From assembly GCA_019915135.1 (NCBI GenBank), contig JAHLMK010000004.1, positions 2,972,733 through 3,036,732 of the forward strand: 64,000 nucleotides of DNA, in the 5' to 3' direction. Below, piece by piece: positions 12,582-23,880 of this stretch. The translations under genes and the position numbers were made by a program. This stretch comes from Strobilurus pachycystidiatus (taxonomy: Eukaryota > Basidiomycota > Agaricomycetes > Agaricales > Physalacriaceae). A model generated the notes under the pieces. The model saw nothing but the letters and a program-made list of their open reading frames with translations. It searched no databases and was not told the DNA's origin. The number at the start of each line of letters is the position of its first letter. The first letter of the stretch is position 1.

Positions 12582-12597
12582 GATCAGCGTGACATCA
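12582..12597 (+). promoter_or_regulatory. Relic of the shared NLR promoter motif
   Basis: GATCAGCGTGACATCA matches the motif 71 bp before the ATG of the NLR at 17,689. Here the downstream first-exon sequence is decayed (ACCACAGGACGACGGTATG in place of the ACCACAGCACAACCATGG form). Confidence 0.4.
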
Positions 12598-12959
12598 CGA
12601 GTTTCCGTTTCGACATACCTCGATTGATCTCTCACAACGACGACGACCACAGGACGACGGTATGCACAGTCGGCGCGATAGGTGCCTGTCGAATTCGTTT
12701 CCACGCCCGGAGTCGATACGGCTCCTTCTTTGAAATTCTCTCGTCGAGGGCATGGGCCAAGAAGACATTACAGTGTACTGACGAAGACTACAGCGAATCT
12801 TTCCGGATCTATACGCGTTCTCTTGCTTGTTACGGCCGACGTCCACATTCGCTGCTACCGTCGCGATCGCGCTGGCGGTCGTGGTTTCCCTTTGTCTGCC
12901 GAGTGAGTAGCCATACCCACATACCCATCCGTTTTCCAGTGCGCCCTCCTAGTGCGTAA

Positions 12960-14100
12960 CCATGGTCCACACTGCATTAGATATCAAGAGTACTAATGCC
13001 ATCGCAGTACGTCTTGACCTCCAGAACGCGCAAGGACCAAAGTGAGTGTTTTCTTTCCCTTGTTTCATTGACTTGGAACTGACATCTATGCTGGATAGCA
13101 TGTCTACCCTTATTTTTCAACGGAAGACTCGTTCTCATGCATGACGAGACAGTACTTCCGACAACTCGGGCATTCATCCCTGGCGGGATATGCTTCAACT
13201 TTTGGGTGAGCAATATATCTCGCTCCCTGTCCGCGGTTCCATTGATTTGATTCTAGGATTCGAAACGCATTACTAACGCGTTCATTTGGAGAGGACGTTC
13301 TCTTGTGGAATGGTGACATCTAATATGATCGTAAGTTCGACCAACGCTGCTCGTGAATTCTCTGTGGTCGAAATTTCGAAGGCAGGCCTGGCACCAGCAA
13401 ATGCACTGACTTGTATAGACGAAATCGGGCGCGGGATTTTCTCGAGAGCGGGCGTGGGCATCTCGCACGCCATTTCGGATGCGTTGAATGAGGTGGGTTT
13501 GAGATTGGACAAACCAGATCCCGTTCACTCATTCGGGGTTGTTCATAGACGTTCGTATTGCACGCGACGTACGCGTATGTTTGGAGCTTGGGTAGAAAGC
13601 CTGTCCCGGATCCTGGACTGAGCCATGCGTGGTCTCAAGTAAGCGCTACGCTATCGAGAAGGCCTGCTGATGGCGAGTAGGTATCTCCCTGTCTGTCTTT
13701 CGCGGGATGGTAATGTTACCTTCATCTTTCTGTGCAGGTCCGATAAATCTCGCGCTGTATCCTCCTCGTGGATCCTGAACCCAACGAGATAGAGATCTCG
13801 ACATGCAGAGGCGAATTTTGGGATAACGCGCTAGTAAAGGTGCGTCGTTTCCCTTCCCATTTTTGAATCTGAAAGATGTGGGCGTGTAGGAACATCGACG
13901 GTGCCCCGGATTATGAGACATATTGTGGTATGCATACGGCGCGGTATTCGAATCTGGTCGCGCATGTAGCTCATTTTCTCAGTAGGTCTCGAAGTCACGC
14001 CCCTCGTGGACCCGGCGGCGGACGGGCTCGAGGAGAGCAAACGCGTTGCGGCGAGTCTGGCTGTGTACCATCTGCGGTACCAGTCAAATAGTGAGAGCGA
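12960..14100 (+). pseudogene. MSH4: MSH4 (MutS-family) ATPase-domain pseudogene, copy A
   Basis: Plus-strand exon-like pieces appear in MSH4 order. A splice-joined GGACCAAA|CATGTCT (about 13034-13104) encodes GPNMS of the Walker A region. The next exon-like piece ends ATTCATCCCTGGCGGGATATGC, matching the VPAEYASF region of the copy at 29.6 kb. RIRNALLTR (about 13256) and CIDEIGRGIFSRAGVGISHA (about 13415, Walker B/signature) follow. Near 14000, PAADGLEESKRVAASLAVYH corresponds to the C-terminal helix-turn-helix side of MSH4. Lysine and threonine of the P-loop, several frames and splice sites are lost. MSH4 is a meiotic crossover factor; this copy cannot make it. Confidence 0.75.
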
Positions 14101-14237
14101 ATGGACTGGGGCGGAAGCTTAAAGTACGCCGTCATCGTTTATCACGCTTGTGTCTTCGCTCTGTTAGCGTGTGTTGGACTACACTAATCATACTGTGAAA
14201 TTTCCTTCCTCTGTATCTTCTCCTTCTCGTGTCGATG

Positions 14238-14256
14238 GTGCGATGGCGCATCGCAC
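14238..14256 (+). promoter_or_regulatory. 8-bp palindrome in NLR upstream region
   Basis: GTGCGATG-GCG-CATCGCAC is a perfect 8-bp inverted repeat about 230 bp upstream of the ATG at 14486. The paralogous upstream region near 17,420 retains it with one change. Confidence 0.3.
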
Positions 14257-14414
14257 TAATATTCCGAGGAACCAACGACCGTAACATTTGTGATGGCTCC
14301 CGCCGGGTCTGTTCGAGTTCATCTTTCTCATCTGCTTCGCGCATTCTTTCTCGGCGTCTCGTCCGTCCGAGACCGGAGGCAGTGCTGGTGGCTGAACGGT
14401 GGGAGAAACCCACA

Positions 14415-14427
14415 GATCAGTGTGACA
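14415..14427 (+). promoter_or_regulatory. Conserved NLR promoter motif GATCAGTGTGACA
   Basis: Identical in sequence and in distance (71 bp before the ATG) to the motif of the next NLR at 17,618. Part of a longer conserved upstream block shared by the duplicated genes. Confidence 0.5.
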
Positions 14428-14485
14428 CGACCGTAACATTTGATAGCACATCTTGACAGCAAACCACGACGACCACAGCACAACC

Positions 14486-15956
14486 ATGGATACGAATGCC
14501 GCTGAAAGCAAGCGCGGCGGGCGCGCTCGCTTCTCGTTGAATCGACTCACGCGGAGTCGAGCGGATGGCCCTGCTCCTCCCGCAGCGCCCTCCGACCGCC
14601 CCGCGGGTGACGAGATAGCCATCGTCACCGCTCCAACCAGACGGAAGGGAAGCGCGACAAGAAAAGTGCGTCTTTGATTGATTTCCTAGATATAATTCCT
14701 GAAGACCAGTCCAGCAACATCGTTTCTCTCCGTACCAATGCCGAAATGGCGCCGGTCGGACCGCTCATCTGGTTCTCACGCCGACAGCACGTCGTCTCCG
14801 ATTCCTCTGCCTCCCGCTGCACCACCGCCAATGTCGGGCAAGGCCAAAGCGCTGCTCCAGAGGCTGGCCAAGGCCACCAGTGGGGCCATCAACGCTAAGA
14901 ATGCCTCTGTCTGTGTGGACATTCTCAAGGAGGCCGCTGAAATTGCCGAGAATCTCCCTGTCATCAAAGCCGTGGCAGGCATTGTTACGCATCTCATCAA
15001 AGTTGTGGACGTACGTGGCTCGTTTATCCTTCGCATTCTTGTCTGTTTATCCGTATGACAGGAATATGACCAGTGCCGAGAGTCGTGGGCGCGTTTGATG
15101 ACAGCACTCGGGACGCTTTCCACATTCATGGCCGTGTTTGCAAACGAAGCCCAGATCCAGGACCTCCCACCAGACATATTTGCCGCATTCAAGCCGCTTG
15201 AAGACACACTTGTGGAGATCTTTCTCACCTGGAGCAAGTTCAACGACAAGAACTTCATTGCTGTCAGCTTGGATCGCGATGACCTCAAGCAGAGAGGTGA
15301 CGAACTTGCCAACAAGTTGTGGAAGACATTATATGTCCTCCAGGTAAGCATGCATTGGGCTTATGTTGCACATGAGTTGATTCTGAGGCCAGAGTAAACA
15401 AACTGTGTATCCGCGCATTGACATTGCACATAATCGAAAGGTACTTGCCAAAATGGATGGGGCACAGGACGAGCAGACCAAGATGATCCGCGACATACAT
15501 GCGTGGATTGGTACAACAGTGATTTCTCGACATACTACTCATCCGCTCGGCCTCCTTCCATGCCCATCTCCCTCAGAGTACTTTGAGGGGCGAGATGACA
15601 TGCTTCTGCGGCTCACGGCCATCTTTTCCTCGCGTGTGGTGGCGCTCATTGGAGGAGAGGCATCCTCCAGCCGTATGGAGTCTATTCTTAATATGTTTGT
15701 CCAGGATTCCGGAATGCGGTAAGCAGTATGTTCTTTGTCATGCTCTAAATCTCATTTTTTGTTATAGCTTCTCGGGTGTTCACTATGTGAATGCAAGCTC
15801 TAAAGAGCGTCTTGAAGCAGATCTCAAGCTGTTCAGTAATGCAGCTGAGCTTGGCCCCGCTTGCTCTGCTATTTGTTCAAGGCTTGGGCTTCTGCTCATT
15901 ATCACCAACATCATGGACAAGAATCTTGTTGCCTGTCTTCCTCGCTCTCTCAAGTT
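14486..15956 (+). pseudogene. Truncated NLR paralogue (NLR-1)
   Basis: Exons correspond one-to-one with the complete NLR at 17,689: 14486-14665, 14715-15010, 15062-15343, 15393-15718 and 15768-about 15956. Exon 1 is 180 nt where the paralogue has 181, so the first intron phase no longer matches the downstream frame, a one-base deletion. Homology stops abruptly inside exon 5, just after LPRSLK, where the sequence switches to MSH4-relic flanking DNA. The P-loop NB-ARC, winged-helix and TPR parts are all missing. What remains encodes the N-terminal helical bundle and the degenerate first NB-ARC module. It could still yield a short N-terminal protein from an internal start, but I regard it as a pseudogene. 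Confidence 0.8.
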
Positions 15957-17260
15957 GTCGAACAGGCATAGGTCCAGTTTGCTCCCAGACCGATTGCCGT
16001 TTGCGAATAGCGCGACATCCTCGCATTTGAAGGGTGAACCGTCACACTGATCAGCACCTACGCCCGGTTAACACTACTCTCGACGTTCTTGGACCCGATA
16101 AATATATCGATAGTCGTCCAATCCCACAAACCCATTTGATCTTAGTCTTACAGGATCCTCCAGTGCGTGTTCATGGTCCGCGCACATTTCTCCTCCTTAG
16201 ATACTCGTGCCACTGCAGTACGTCTCCACTTCACGACCATCTGGTGGGCCATCGAACATGAAATCTATCGGGATGTTGGTTGTATATTGCGATCACCCGC
16301 CGCGCCTCCAGAACGCGCAAGGACCAAAGTGAGTGTTTTGTTTACCTTGTTTCATTGACTGGGTACTGACGTGTTATGGTGGATAGCATGTCTACCTCTA
16401 TTTTCAACGGGAGTCTCGTTCCCTTGCATGACGAGACAGTCTCCTACAACTCGGGCGTTCTTCCCCGGCGGGATATGCTTCACCTTTGGGTGAGTAATAT
16501 ATCTCACTCCCTGTCCGCGGTTCCATTGATCTGATTCTAGGATTCGCAACGCATTACTAACGCGTACAACTGGAGAGGACGTTCTCTTGTGGGATGGTGA
16601 CATCTCTCATGATTGTGAGTTCGACCAACGCTGCTCGTGAATCCTCTCTGGTCGGATGTTTAATTCTGAAAGCAGGTCTGGCAACAGCTAATGCACTGAT
16701 TTGTTACGACGAAATCGGGCGCGGGATGTTCTCGAGAGCGGCGATCTCGCACGCCATATCGGCGGCGTTGATTCAGGTGGGTTTGACATTGGACAATCCA
16801 GATCTCGTTCACTCATCCGGGGTCTCACAGGCGTTCGTATGGTACGCGACGTACGAGTATACCTGAAGCTTAGCTGAAAGCGACCCATATCGTGACGCAG
16901 TCATACACGATGGGGACTTAGCGCTACGCTCTCTGGTGCATCCTTGTCTGTCTTTCACGGGATGGTAATGTCACATTTATCTTCTTGTGTAGGTCCGATG
17001 GATCTCGCGACTCTTGGATGCCCAACCCAACGAGATAGAAATTTCACATTGCAAGGCCAATTCTGGGATAACGCTCCAGGACAAGTCCGTCGTTTGCCTT
17101 CCCGCTTTTGGACGTGGAAAATATATCGACGGTGCCCCGGATTATGGGACACACTGCTCATCTGCACAGTGAATCTGCTGCTCGCGCGCTTCGTGGACCT
17201 GGAGGCGGACGGGCTCGAGGGGAGCGAACAAATCTAGGCGTGTAGCATGTGCGGCACCTG
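15957..17260 (+). pseudogene. MSH4: MSH4-derived pseudogene, copy A'
   Basis: A second plus-strand copy of the same exon series as 12,960-14,100: GACCAAA (about 16,322-16,330) | intron | CATGTCT (about 16,387), GGCGGGATATGCTTCACC, GCATTACTAACGCG, then CYDEIGRGMFSRA (about 16,705, lacking two residues after RA), and a decayed 3' part ending near YIDGAPDYGT. It starts exactly where NLR-1 is cut and precedes the complete NLR, so it marks a tandem duplication junction. Multiple frames are broken. Confidence 0.7.
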
Positions 17261-17617
17261 TCAAAGAGTGAGAGTGCATGCGCCCGGGCGGAGGGCGCTT
17301 ATCAAAGTACGCCTCTATCGTTTATCGCACTTGTGCCCTCGCTCTGTTAGTGTCTGTTGGACTGCGCTAATCATACTATGAAATTCTTTCCTCCGTCTCC
17401 TATCCTGCTCGTGTCGATGGTGCGATGGCGCATCGTACTAATATTCCGAGGCGTCAGCTGTGAACAGACCTGAACCAACAACCGTACCATTTGTGATAGC
17501 TCCCGCCGGGTCTGTTCGAGTTCATCTTTCTCATCTGCTTTGCGCATTCTTTCTCAGCGTCTCGTCCGTCCGAGACCGGAGGCAGTGATGGTGGCTGAAC
17601 GGTGGGAGAAAATCAGA

Positions 17618-17630
17618 GATCAGTGTGACA
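17618..17630 (+). promoter_or_regulatory. Conserved NLR promoter motif GATCAGTGTGACA
   Basis: Lies 71 bp upstream of the ATG at 17689 and is followed by CGACCGTAACATTTGA as in NLR-1. Its TGACA half resembles half of a CRE/ATF site. Function is inferred from conservation only. Confidence 0.5.
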
Positions 17631-17688
17631 CGACCGTAACATTTGACAGCACATCTTGACAGCAAACCACGACGACCACAGCACAACC

Positions 17689-20600
17689 ATGGATACAAAT
17701 GCCGCTGAAAGCAAGCGCGGTGGGCGCGCTCGCTTTTTGTTGAATCGGCTCACGCGGAGTCGCCCGGATAGCTCTGCTCCTCCCGCAGCGCCCGCCGACC
17801 GCCCCGCGGGTGACGAGATAGCCATCGTCACCCCTCCCAAGCAGACCGAAGGGAGGCAAGACAAGAAAAGTGCGTCTTCGATTGATAACCCGGCAATTGG
17901 TTTGACATTAGTCCAGCAAAATCGTTCCTCTCCGTACCAATGCCGAAATGGCGCCGGTCGGACCGCTCATCTGGTTCTCACGCCGACAGCACGTCGTCTC
18001 CGATTCCTCTGCCTCCCGCTGTACCACCGCCAATGTCGGGCAAGGCCAAAGCGCTGCTCCAGAAGCTGGCCAAGGCCACTAGCGGGGCCATCAACGCTAA
18101 GAACGCCTCTGTCTGCGTGGACATTCTCAAGGAGGCCGCAGAAATTGCCGAGAATCTACCCGTCATCAAGGCTGTGGCCGGCATTGTTGTGCATCTCATC
18201 AAAGTTGTGGACGTACGTGGCTCGTTTATCCTTCGCATTCTTGTCTGTTTATCCGTATGACAGGAATATGACCAGTGCCGAGAGTCGTGGGCGCGTTTGA
18301 TGACAGCGCTTGGGACGCTTTCTACATTCATGGCCGTGTTTGCAAACGAAGCCCAGATCCAGGACCTCCCACCCGACATGTTTGCCGCATTCAAGCCGCT
18401 TGAAGACACGCTTGTGGAGATCTTTCTTGCATGGAGCAAGTTCAACAACAAGAACTTTCTTGCCCTTGGCTTGGACCGCGATGACCTCAAGCAGAGAGGC
18501 GATGAGCTCGCAAACAAGTTGTGGAAGACATTGTATGTCCTCCAGGTAAGCATGCATTGGGCTTATTTTGCACATGAGTTGATTCTGAGGTCAGAGTGAC
18601 CAAACTGTGTATGCGCGCATTGATATTGCACATAATCGGAAGATACTTGTCAAGATTGATGGGGCACAGGATGAGCAGACCAAGATGATCCGCGACATAC
18701 ATGCATGGATTAGTACAGCAGTCATTCCTCGTCACACTACTCGACCGCTTGGCCTCCTTCTATGCCCATCTCCCTCAGAGTACTTTGAGGGGCGAGATGA
18801 CATGCTTCTGCGGCTCACGGCCATCTTTTCCTCGCGTGTGGTGGCGCTCATTGGAGGAGAGGCGTCCTCATCCCGTATGGAGTCTATTCTGAATATGTTT
18901 GTCCAGGATTCCGGAATGCGGTAAGCAGTATGTTCTTTGTCATGCTCAAAATCTCATTTTTTGTTATAGCTTCTCGGGTGTTCACTATGTGAATGCAAGC
19001 TCCAAGGAGCGTCTTGAGGCAGATCTCAAGCTGTTCAGTGGTGCAGCTGAACTTGGTCCTGCCTGCTCTGCTATTTGTTCAAGGCCTGGGCTTCTGCTCA
19101 TTGTTACCAACATCATGGATAAGAATCTTGTTGCATGTCTTCCTCGTTCTCTGGAGCTTTGCATGTTGTTATGTGGCACAGATCAGACTTTGGAGATGTT
19201 TGCATCACCGAGACAATCCTGGCTGTTGAATGATCTTGTTGATGAGATCATTATTGAAAGGGTGAGGGGAGCATTAGTGGAGCCAGTTGAGAAGAAGAGG
19301 CATGTGACAACACTGGTGGCAAAAGGTGGCACGGGGAAGACACAGATAGTGACAAAATTTGTAAAAGAGAATCAAGCAAGGTATGTATATATTTTCTTTC
19401 AATCAATGTTACAGCTAATGCCGCTTATATAGCTTCTCTGATGTTATCTTTCTCAATGCTAGCTCCAGTGAGAAACTTGCCCAGCAGGACAAGATTGTTG
19501 CAGAGAAACTTGGGCAATCTCTCCGGAGTCATTTAAATGGCACTTCAGAGAATTGGCTTGTCATCTTTGACAATGCAGATGATCCTGCACTTGATTTATC
19601 ACCCTTTCTCCCCTCTTCCAGCCATGGCAATGTGATCATTACAAGTCGCAATGCTGATATTCATCTACATGCATCTAAAGATTGTGCCATTTCTGTACAT
19701 GACCTTGAGCATGATGCTGCTATCACTATGCTACTTTCACGTGCTAAAGCCAATGTCGATGATTATGCAGCTGCCAGAAACATTGTTGATGCTTTTGCAT
19801 GTCATGCCTTACCAATTGCCATAGCTGGTGGTTATATTGCTTCTCACACCACTTGCTCTATTTCAAGCTATTTTGAGCGTTTCAAAAACCGTCGCAAAAG
19901 ACTTCTTAACTCTACAACACAGCAGAGTACAGACAGCTATCCACAAAGTGTTCTTGATGTATTTCTTCTTAGCTTTGAGCATCTTTCTGATGATGCAAAG
20001 CTCATTATGCAGTTGTGCTCTTTCTATCTCTATGCTGATATTCCCATTGCTATGCTCCGCAATGCTGCAGAGTACCCTTATGAGCTTGAACTTTTGGGTG
20101 ATGAAGCAGTCTCATCAATTGTGATGGATCTTTTGGAGAAGTTTGCTTTATGCTCTGTTGATGAAGCAGTTGATGAAATCATCAGGCTTTCTCTTGTTAC
20201 ATATACAAGTGAAAGTGAACTACTTTCATTTCATCCTGTCATTCATGAATGTGTGTCATATACTATAACTCTTCCTCGTCTTGAAGTGAAGCAGACAGCA
20301 CTTATTATACTTAGTTGTGGTATGCCTCGGGATGAGTCATCTATTTCATATGCTCTTTGGAGATATATTCTTCCACATGCCACACATAGTTGGGATGACA
20401 ATACCAGTTTGATATATACATGTGAAGCCTTGGCATTGCTTTATAAAAATGCAGGAGAATGGGCTGCAGAGGAATCACTACGACAACGGTTAAAAGATGT
20501 CCAAGTAAAAGTTTTGGGAGAAGATCACCCAAAAACACTTGATGCAAACCTTCATCTTGCAAATACATATTTTCATCAAGGCAAATATGCAGAGGCAGAG

Positions 20601-21782
20601 GTACTTAAGAGAGAGGTGCTTAAAGCACGCAAGGTAATTCTGGGAGAGCGTCACCCAGACACGCTTACTGCAATGGCCAATCTTGCACTCACATATTGTC
20701 ATCAAGGGAGATATGCAGAGGCAGAGATAATTGAAAGAGAGGTGCTTAAAGCACGCAAGGAGATTCTGGGAGGGCGTCATCCAGACACGCTGACTGCAAT
20801 GGCCAATCTTGCATCTACATATCGTCATCAAGGGAAATATGCAGAGGCAGAGATAATTGAAAGGGAGGTGCTTGAAGCACGCAAGGAGATTCTGGGAAGG
20901 CGTCATCCAGACACGCTGACTGCAATGAGCAATCTTGCAAGTACATATGGTCAGCAAAGAAGATATGCAGAGGCAGAAATACATGAGAGAGAGGTGCTTG
21001 AAGCACGCAAGGTGATTCTGGGAGAGCTTCACCCAGACACGCTTAGTGCAATGGCCAATCTTGCAAATACATATCGAGATCAAGGGAAATATGCAGAGAC
21101 AAAGGTACTTACAAGAGAGGTGCTTGAAACACGCAAAGTGATTCTGGGAGAGCGTCATCCAGACACACTGACTGCAATGGGCAATCTTGCATCTACATAT
21201 CGTCATCAAGGGAAATATGCAGAGGCAGAGGTACTTGATAAAGAGGTGCTTGATGCATGCAAGGTGATTCTGGGAGAGCGTCATCCACACACACTGACTG
21301 CAATGTCCGATCTTGCATCTACATATTGTCATCAAGGGAAATATGCAGAGGCAGAGGTACTTGGGAGAGAAGTGCTTGACACATGCAAGGTGATTCTGGG
21401 AGAGCGTCATCCAAACACGCTGACTGTAATGAGCAATCTTGCAGCTATATATTATTATCAAGAAAAATATGCAGAGACAGAAGTGCTTGTGAAAAAGGTG
21501 CTGGAAGGAAGAAAGGTGATTCTGGGAGAGCGTCACCCTGATACACTTAGGATAATGGCCAATCTTGCATTCACATACTATTGTCAAGAAAAATATGCAG
21601 AGGCAGAGATCCTTGAAAGGGAGGTGCTTGAAGGTAGAAAAATGAATTTGGGGGAGAATCACCCTGATACACTTGAGACAATGGCCAATCTTGCAGATAC
21701 ATACCGTCGTCTGGGAAAACATGTGGATGCAGAAATACTTGAAGCAAGGCAGAAGCTCTTACAGACAGATACCTCAGATTAG
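17689..21782 (+). CDS. NLR/STAND receptor: helical bundle, degenerate NB-ARC, NB-ARC, TPRs (1,281 aa)
   Basis: Six exons: 17689-17869, 17917-18212, 18264-18545, 18595-18920, 18970-19380, 19433-21782, all in phase, with 42-52-bp introns. Residues about 90-255 form an amphipathic helical bundle (ILKEAAEIAENLPVIKAVAG...) resembling fungal MLKL-NTD/HeLo-like cell-death domains (inference). YFEGRDD (317) opens a first NB-ARC-like module whose P-loop is replaced by IGGEASSSR and whose Walker B reads LIVTNIMD. A second module is intact: GGTGKT (481-486), LVIFDNADD, VIITSRN. Winged-helix-like helices follow to about residue 830, then ten kinesin-light-chain-type 42-residue TPRs and a partial eleventh. 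Such proteins sense ligands through the repeats and trigger cell death or signalling. Flanked by MSH4 relics upstream and a kinase-like relic downstream. Confidence 0.85.
20580..21713 (+). repeat. Nine near-identical 126-bp TPR-coding repeats
   Basis: Units of exactly 126 bp beginning GG(C/G)A(A/G)ATATGCAGAG encode GKYAEAE....EVLEARKVILGERHPDTLTAMANLASTYRHQ-type 42-mers. Substitutions cluster at a few codons, for example after AEAE and in the last four residues. The unit before this array is more diverged (ends KVLGEDHPKTLDA). Confidence 0.95.
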
Positions 21783-22569
21783 GAACAATTTGCAGTTAAG
21801 TATGTTGTAAATATATGTACTAGAGTTTGAATTTGTGCAATGTATTTATTGCTCACATTGGCTAAATGATACGTCAGACATTCTCTACAGGTATGTATAG
21901 TAAGTTCATTGTGAAAGGTAGGAATTAATACAGCTAACACTAATCAATTACTTATCTCAATGCTCAAAAACAATAACATGTGTCAACATCCTTGTTTGTC
22001 CGGCCATGCATCTATCCTTGGTGGGGTGCTGTAGGCTTACCAGTCCCTGACTGCAGTGTTTTCTTCCTCCCTGCATCCTTCAGGAGCTCATCCCCCGCTG
22101 CCAAAGCCCTGCCCTCCACATTCTAGCCAACTCCACATGCATCAGTCCGCCATGTCCCTCTTGCGCCTGGCTGCTTGTGTGTCTATGCATCACCCGGGTC
22201 TGGACCACAGTGCACACAATGGAAGTGTGGTGATTGTGGGCAAGTGGAGAATTCCCCATCCCCTGCCACCCTTTTCTGTCAAACGGGCTCTGCAGCATGG
22301 TACGGTGTATTGGGAGAGTAAAGAGGGATTCCAGTGTAGTTGATCTCACTGCACTACAATCTGTGCGCGCCCCCACCAAGGAGGTACTGGTCTCCCTGTG
22401 ACTCTTCCTCCTTGCCAGTATGCCGTAGAGTAGTCAGTAGTCGTCTATGTGCATATATTTTGACGTAGCCCATTTGTTGCGGGAGTGTAGCACATCCCAA
22501 CAAGCCTGTCACTGACTCAAACGTCCATGCCTCAAATCAGGCAGTTGTAAGGTTGTTATACAAAGAGTT
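21783..22569. other. 3' flank of NLR, no gene recognised
   Basis: The first about 270 bp (to about 22,045, TCCTTGTTTGTC...CTTACCAG) is homologous to the 3' flank of the NLR at 40,473 (45,104-45,352), so the duplication includes the terminator region. The rest holds only short ORFs on both strands. Confidence 0.6.
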
Positions 22570-22679
22570 GTGATAGTAGGTAAGTACAAATGTAATATGA
22601 ACAACAAAAAGGGAAAGGAAGGAATACAAGTTACTAAAAGAAAAAATTGGGCCACTGAACGAGACTGTCAAATATATCC

Positions 22680-23880
22680 CTGGGCCTATTACACATCCCG
22701 CCCATTCTCATTAATCTCCACCCTCTCCTCCCACGCCTTCCCATCAACCACGGCCTCGAGGTCTACCGGCGTAGCAGGAAGCACGCTCGGGCTCGCGCTG
22801 CGCAAGTACGTTGTGCCCCTGTGGATATCCCGCCCCCTTCACCTCTCGCTCGACGCGGCCAAAAATGATCGTTCAGAATCAGACGCGGACCGAGAGTATC
22901 GTTCGGAATCAGACGGCGAGAGGACTCGTTCGCGAGAGCGCGGCATTTGGCTGGGATCGTGCCTAGGACTCCACATTGGTGCCCTGTCCAGCTCTCTCTC
23001 CATTCTCGACCGCGAGCGCCTAGACAGCGCCTCCCAATGCGGGTACTTCTCCTCCCTACTCGGCGAGCGGGTCATCCGGCCGCGTCTCGCTGCAGGTAAA
23101 TCAGTAGTTAGCTCCTCACCCCCTGCAACCCCAACTCCAACCTCCCAACTCCTCTCACACACCTCCCGCACACCCCACCTCCTCCCCACATCCCTCTCCA
23201 AACACCTCCTCACCACCCTCCCCGTCCCCCTACTCCCTCCCCCCACCTGCGGGATATCCCCATGCCGGATATTCAAAATCAGGCACAGCTCAAACGCGTC
23301 GGCGAACGGGAGCCGGCCTTGAAGGATGACGCCGGCGGCTTCGAGGGCGTGGTGGTGGGGCGGGAGGAAGAGCTCCGGCGCGTGCGTAAGTGAAAGAGGG
23401 TGAGGGAAGGGAAGGGAAGGAGGGGGTGAGAGCGGGGGTGTTGATGAGCGAGGAGTAGGGAGGGGGGAGGGGCGTTGACGACGTCCGAGGAGGGGGAGGG
23501 AGTGCGATGAGGTGGGAGGGAAAAGGCGTTGGTGACCCAGATTGGGACGGTCGTCCTCTCGTCCTGCTGCCGACCCCGCGGCGTGTTTGAACTCTGAAGC
23601 GTACGGAAGGGCGACTGTTGTTCCTGGTCCCGTTCCTGCTGCCGCGTCCTTCGTTCCCGCGGCTGCCGTGTCCATGTCCATGTAGGTGACTGTCTGATAG
23701 TTGGTTGGGCGGAGTGCGAGTTGGATCGACGCCTCGGTGGATGCTTGTCTGAGTGCGCCGGCGGGGTAGCGCGGGTCGTCGTAGTCGCAGTAGTAACCCA
23801 ACCCACGATCTGATCCCGCCAAACGTCGTGGAAAGTCGATGAATTCTCCGCGTCTGTCTGCCAGGGAAAGTCATCTGTTC
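22680..23880 (-). pseudogene. Kinase-like C-lobe relic, copy B
   Basis: A 327-codon minus-strand frame (23,822-22,839) is still open and contains, in kinase order, APELF (like the APE motif of subdomain VIII), GRLPFADAFELCL, then RRCLERDVGRRWGVREV (like subdomain XI), followed by a Ser/Arg-rich tail. The stretch between APELF and GRLPF is only 18 residues, about half of what a kinase needs, and lacks the DVWSLG-type segment; no HRD/DFG is seen upstream. It is better preserved than copy A but looks like an internally deleted pseudogene. Confidence 0.5.

Larger units (their letters stand above)
9680..12960. repeat. Segmental duplication block A (paralogous to 22,570-25,560)
   Basis: Block A and block B align in the same order over about 3 kb. 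Both begin with GTAATATGAACAACAAAAA and share the kinase-like relic, the region with GTGCGATTGG..., the phrase GAATGCGATGGAAGGAGCCG (12060 and 24970), and the motif GATCAG.GT.ACATCA at the end. Identity is patchy, with many substitutions and indels, so the duplication is old. Confidence 0.8.

Noticed and set aside
13000..13260. Exon-like pieces (MSTLIFN..., MSTSIFN...) as a novel lectin-like gene
   Set aside because: Splice-joined upstream GGACCAAA plus CATGTCT gives GPNMS, and the downstream pieces align with the MSH4 copy at 29.6 kb, so they are decayed MSH4 P-loop exons.
20580..21713. CRISPR-like regular repeats
   Set aside because: No spacers: the 126-bp units are contiguous and encode TPRs in a eukaryotic gene.
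20490..21722. 410-codon antisense ORF across the TPR repeats of the first NLR, and similar shorter ones at 44,162-44,857
   Set aside because: Arises because a stop-free reverse frame of the 126-bp unit is repeated; composition is Cys/His/Leu-rich nonsense and the plus strand has the clear domains.
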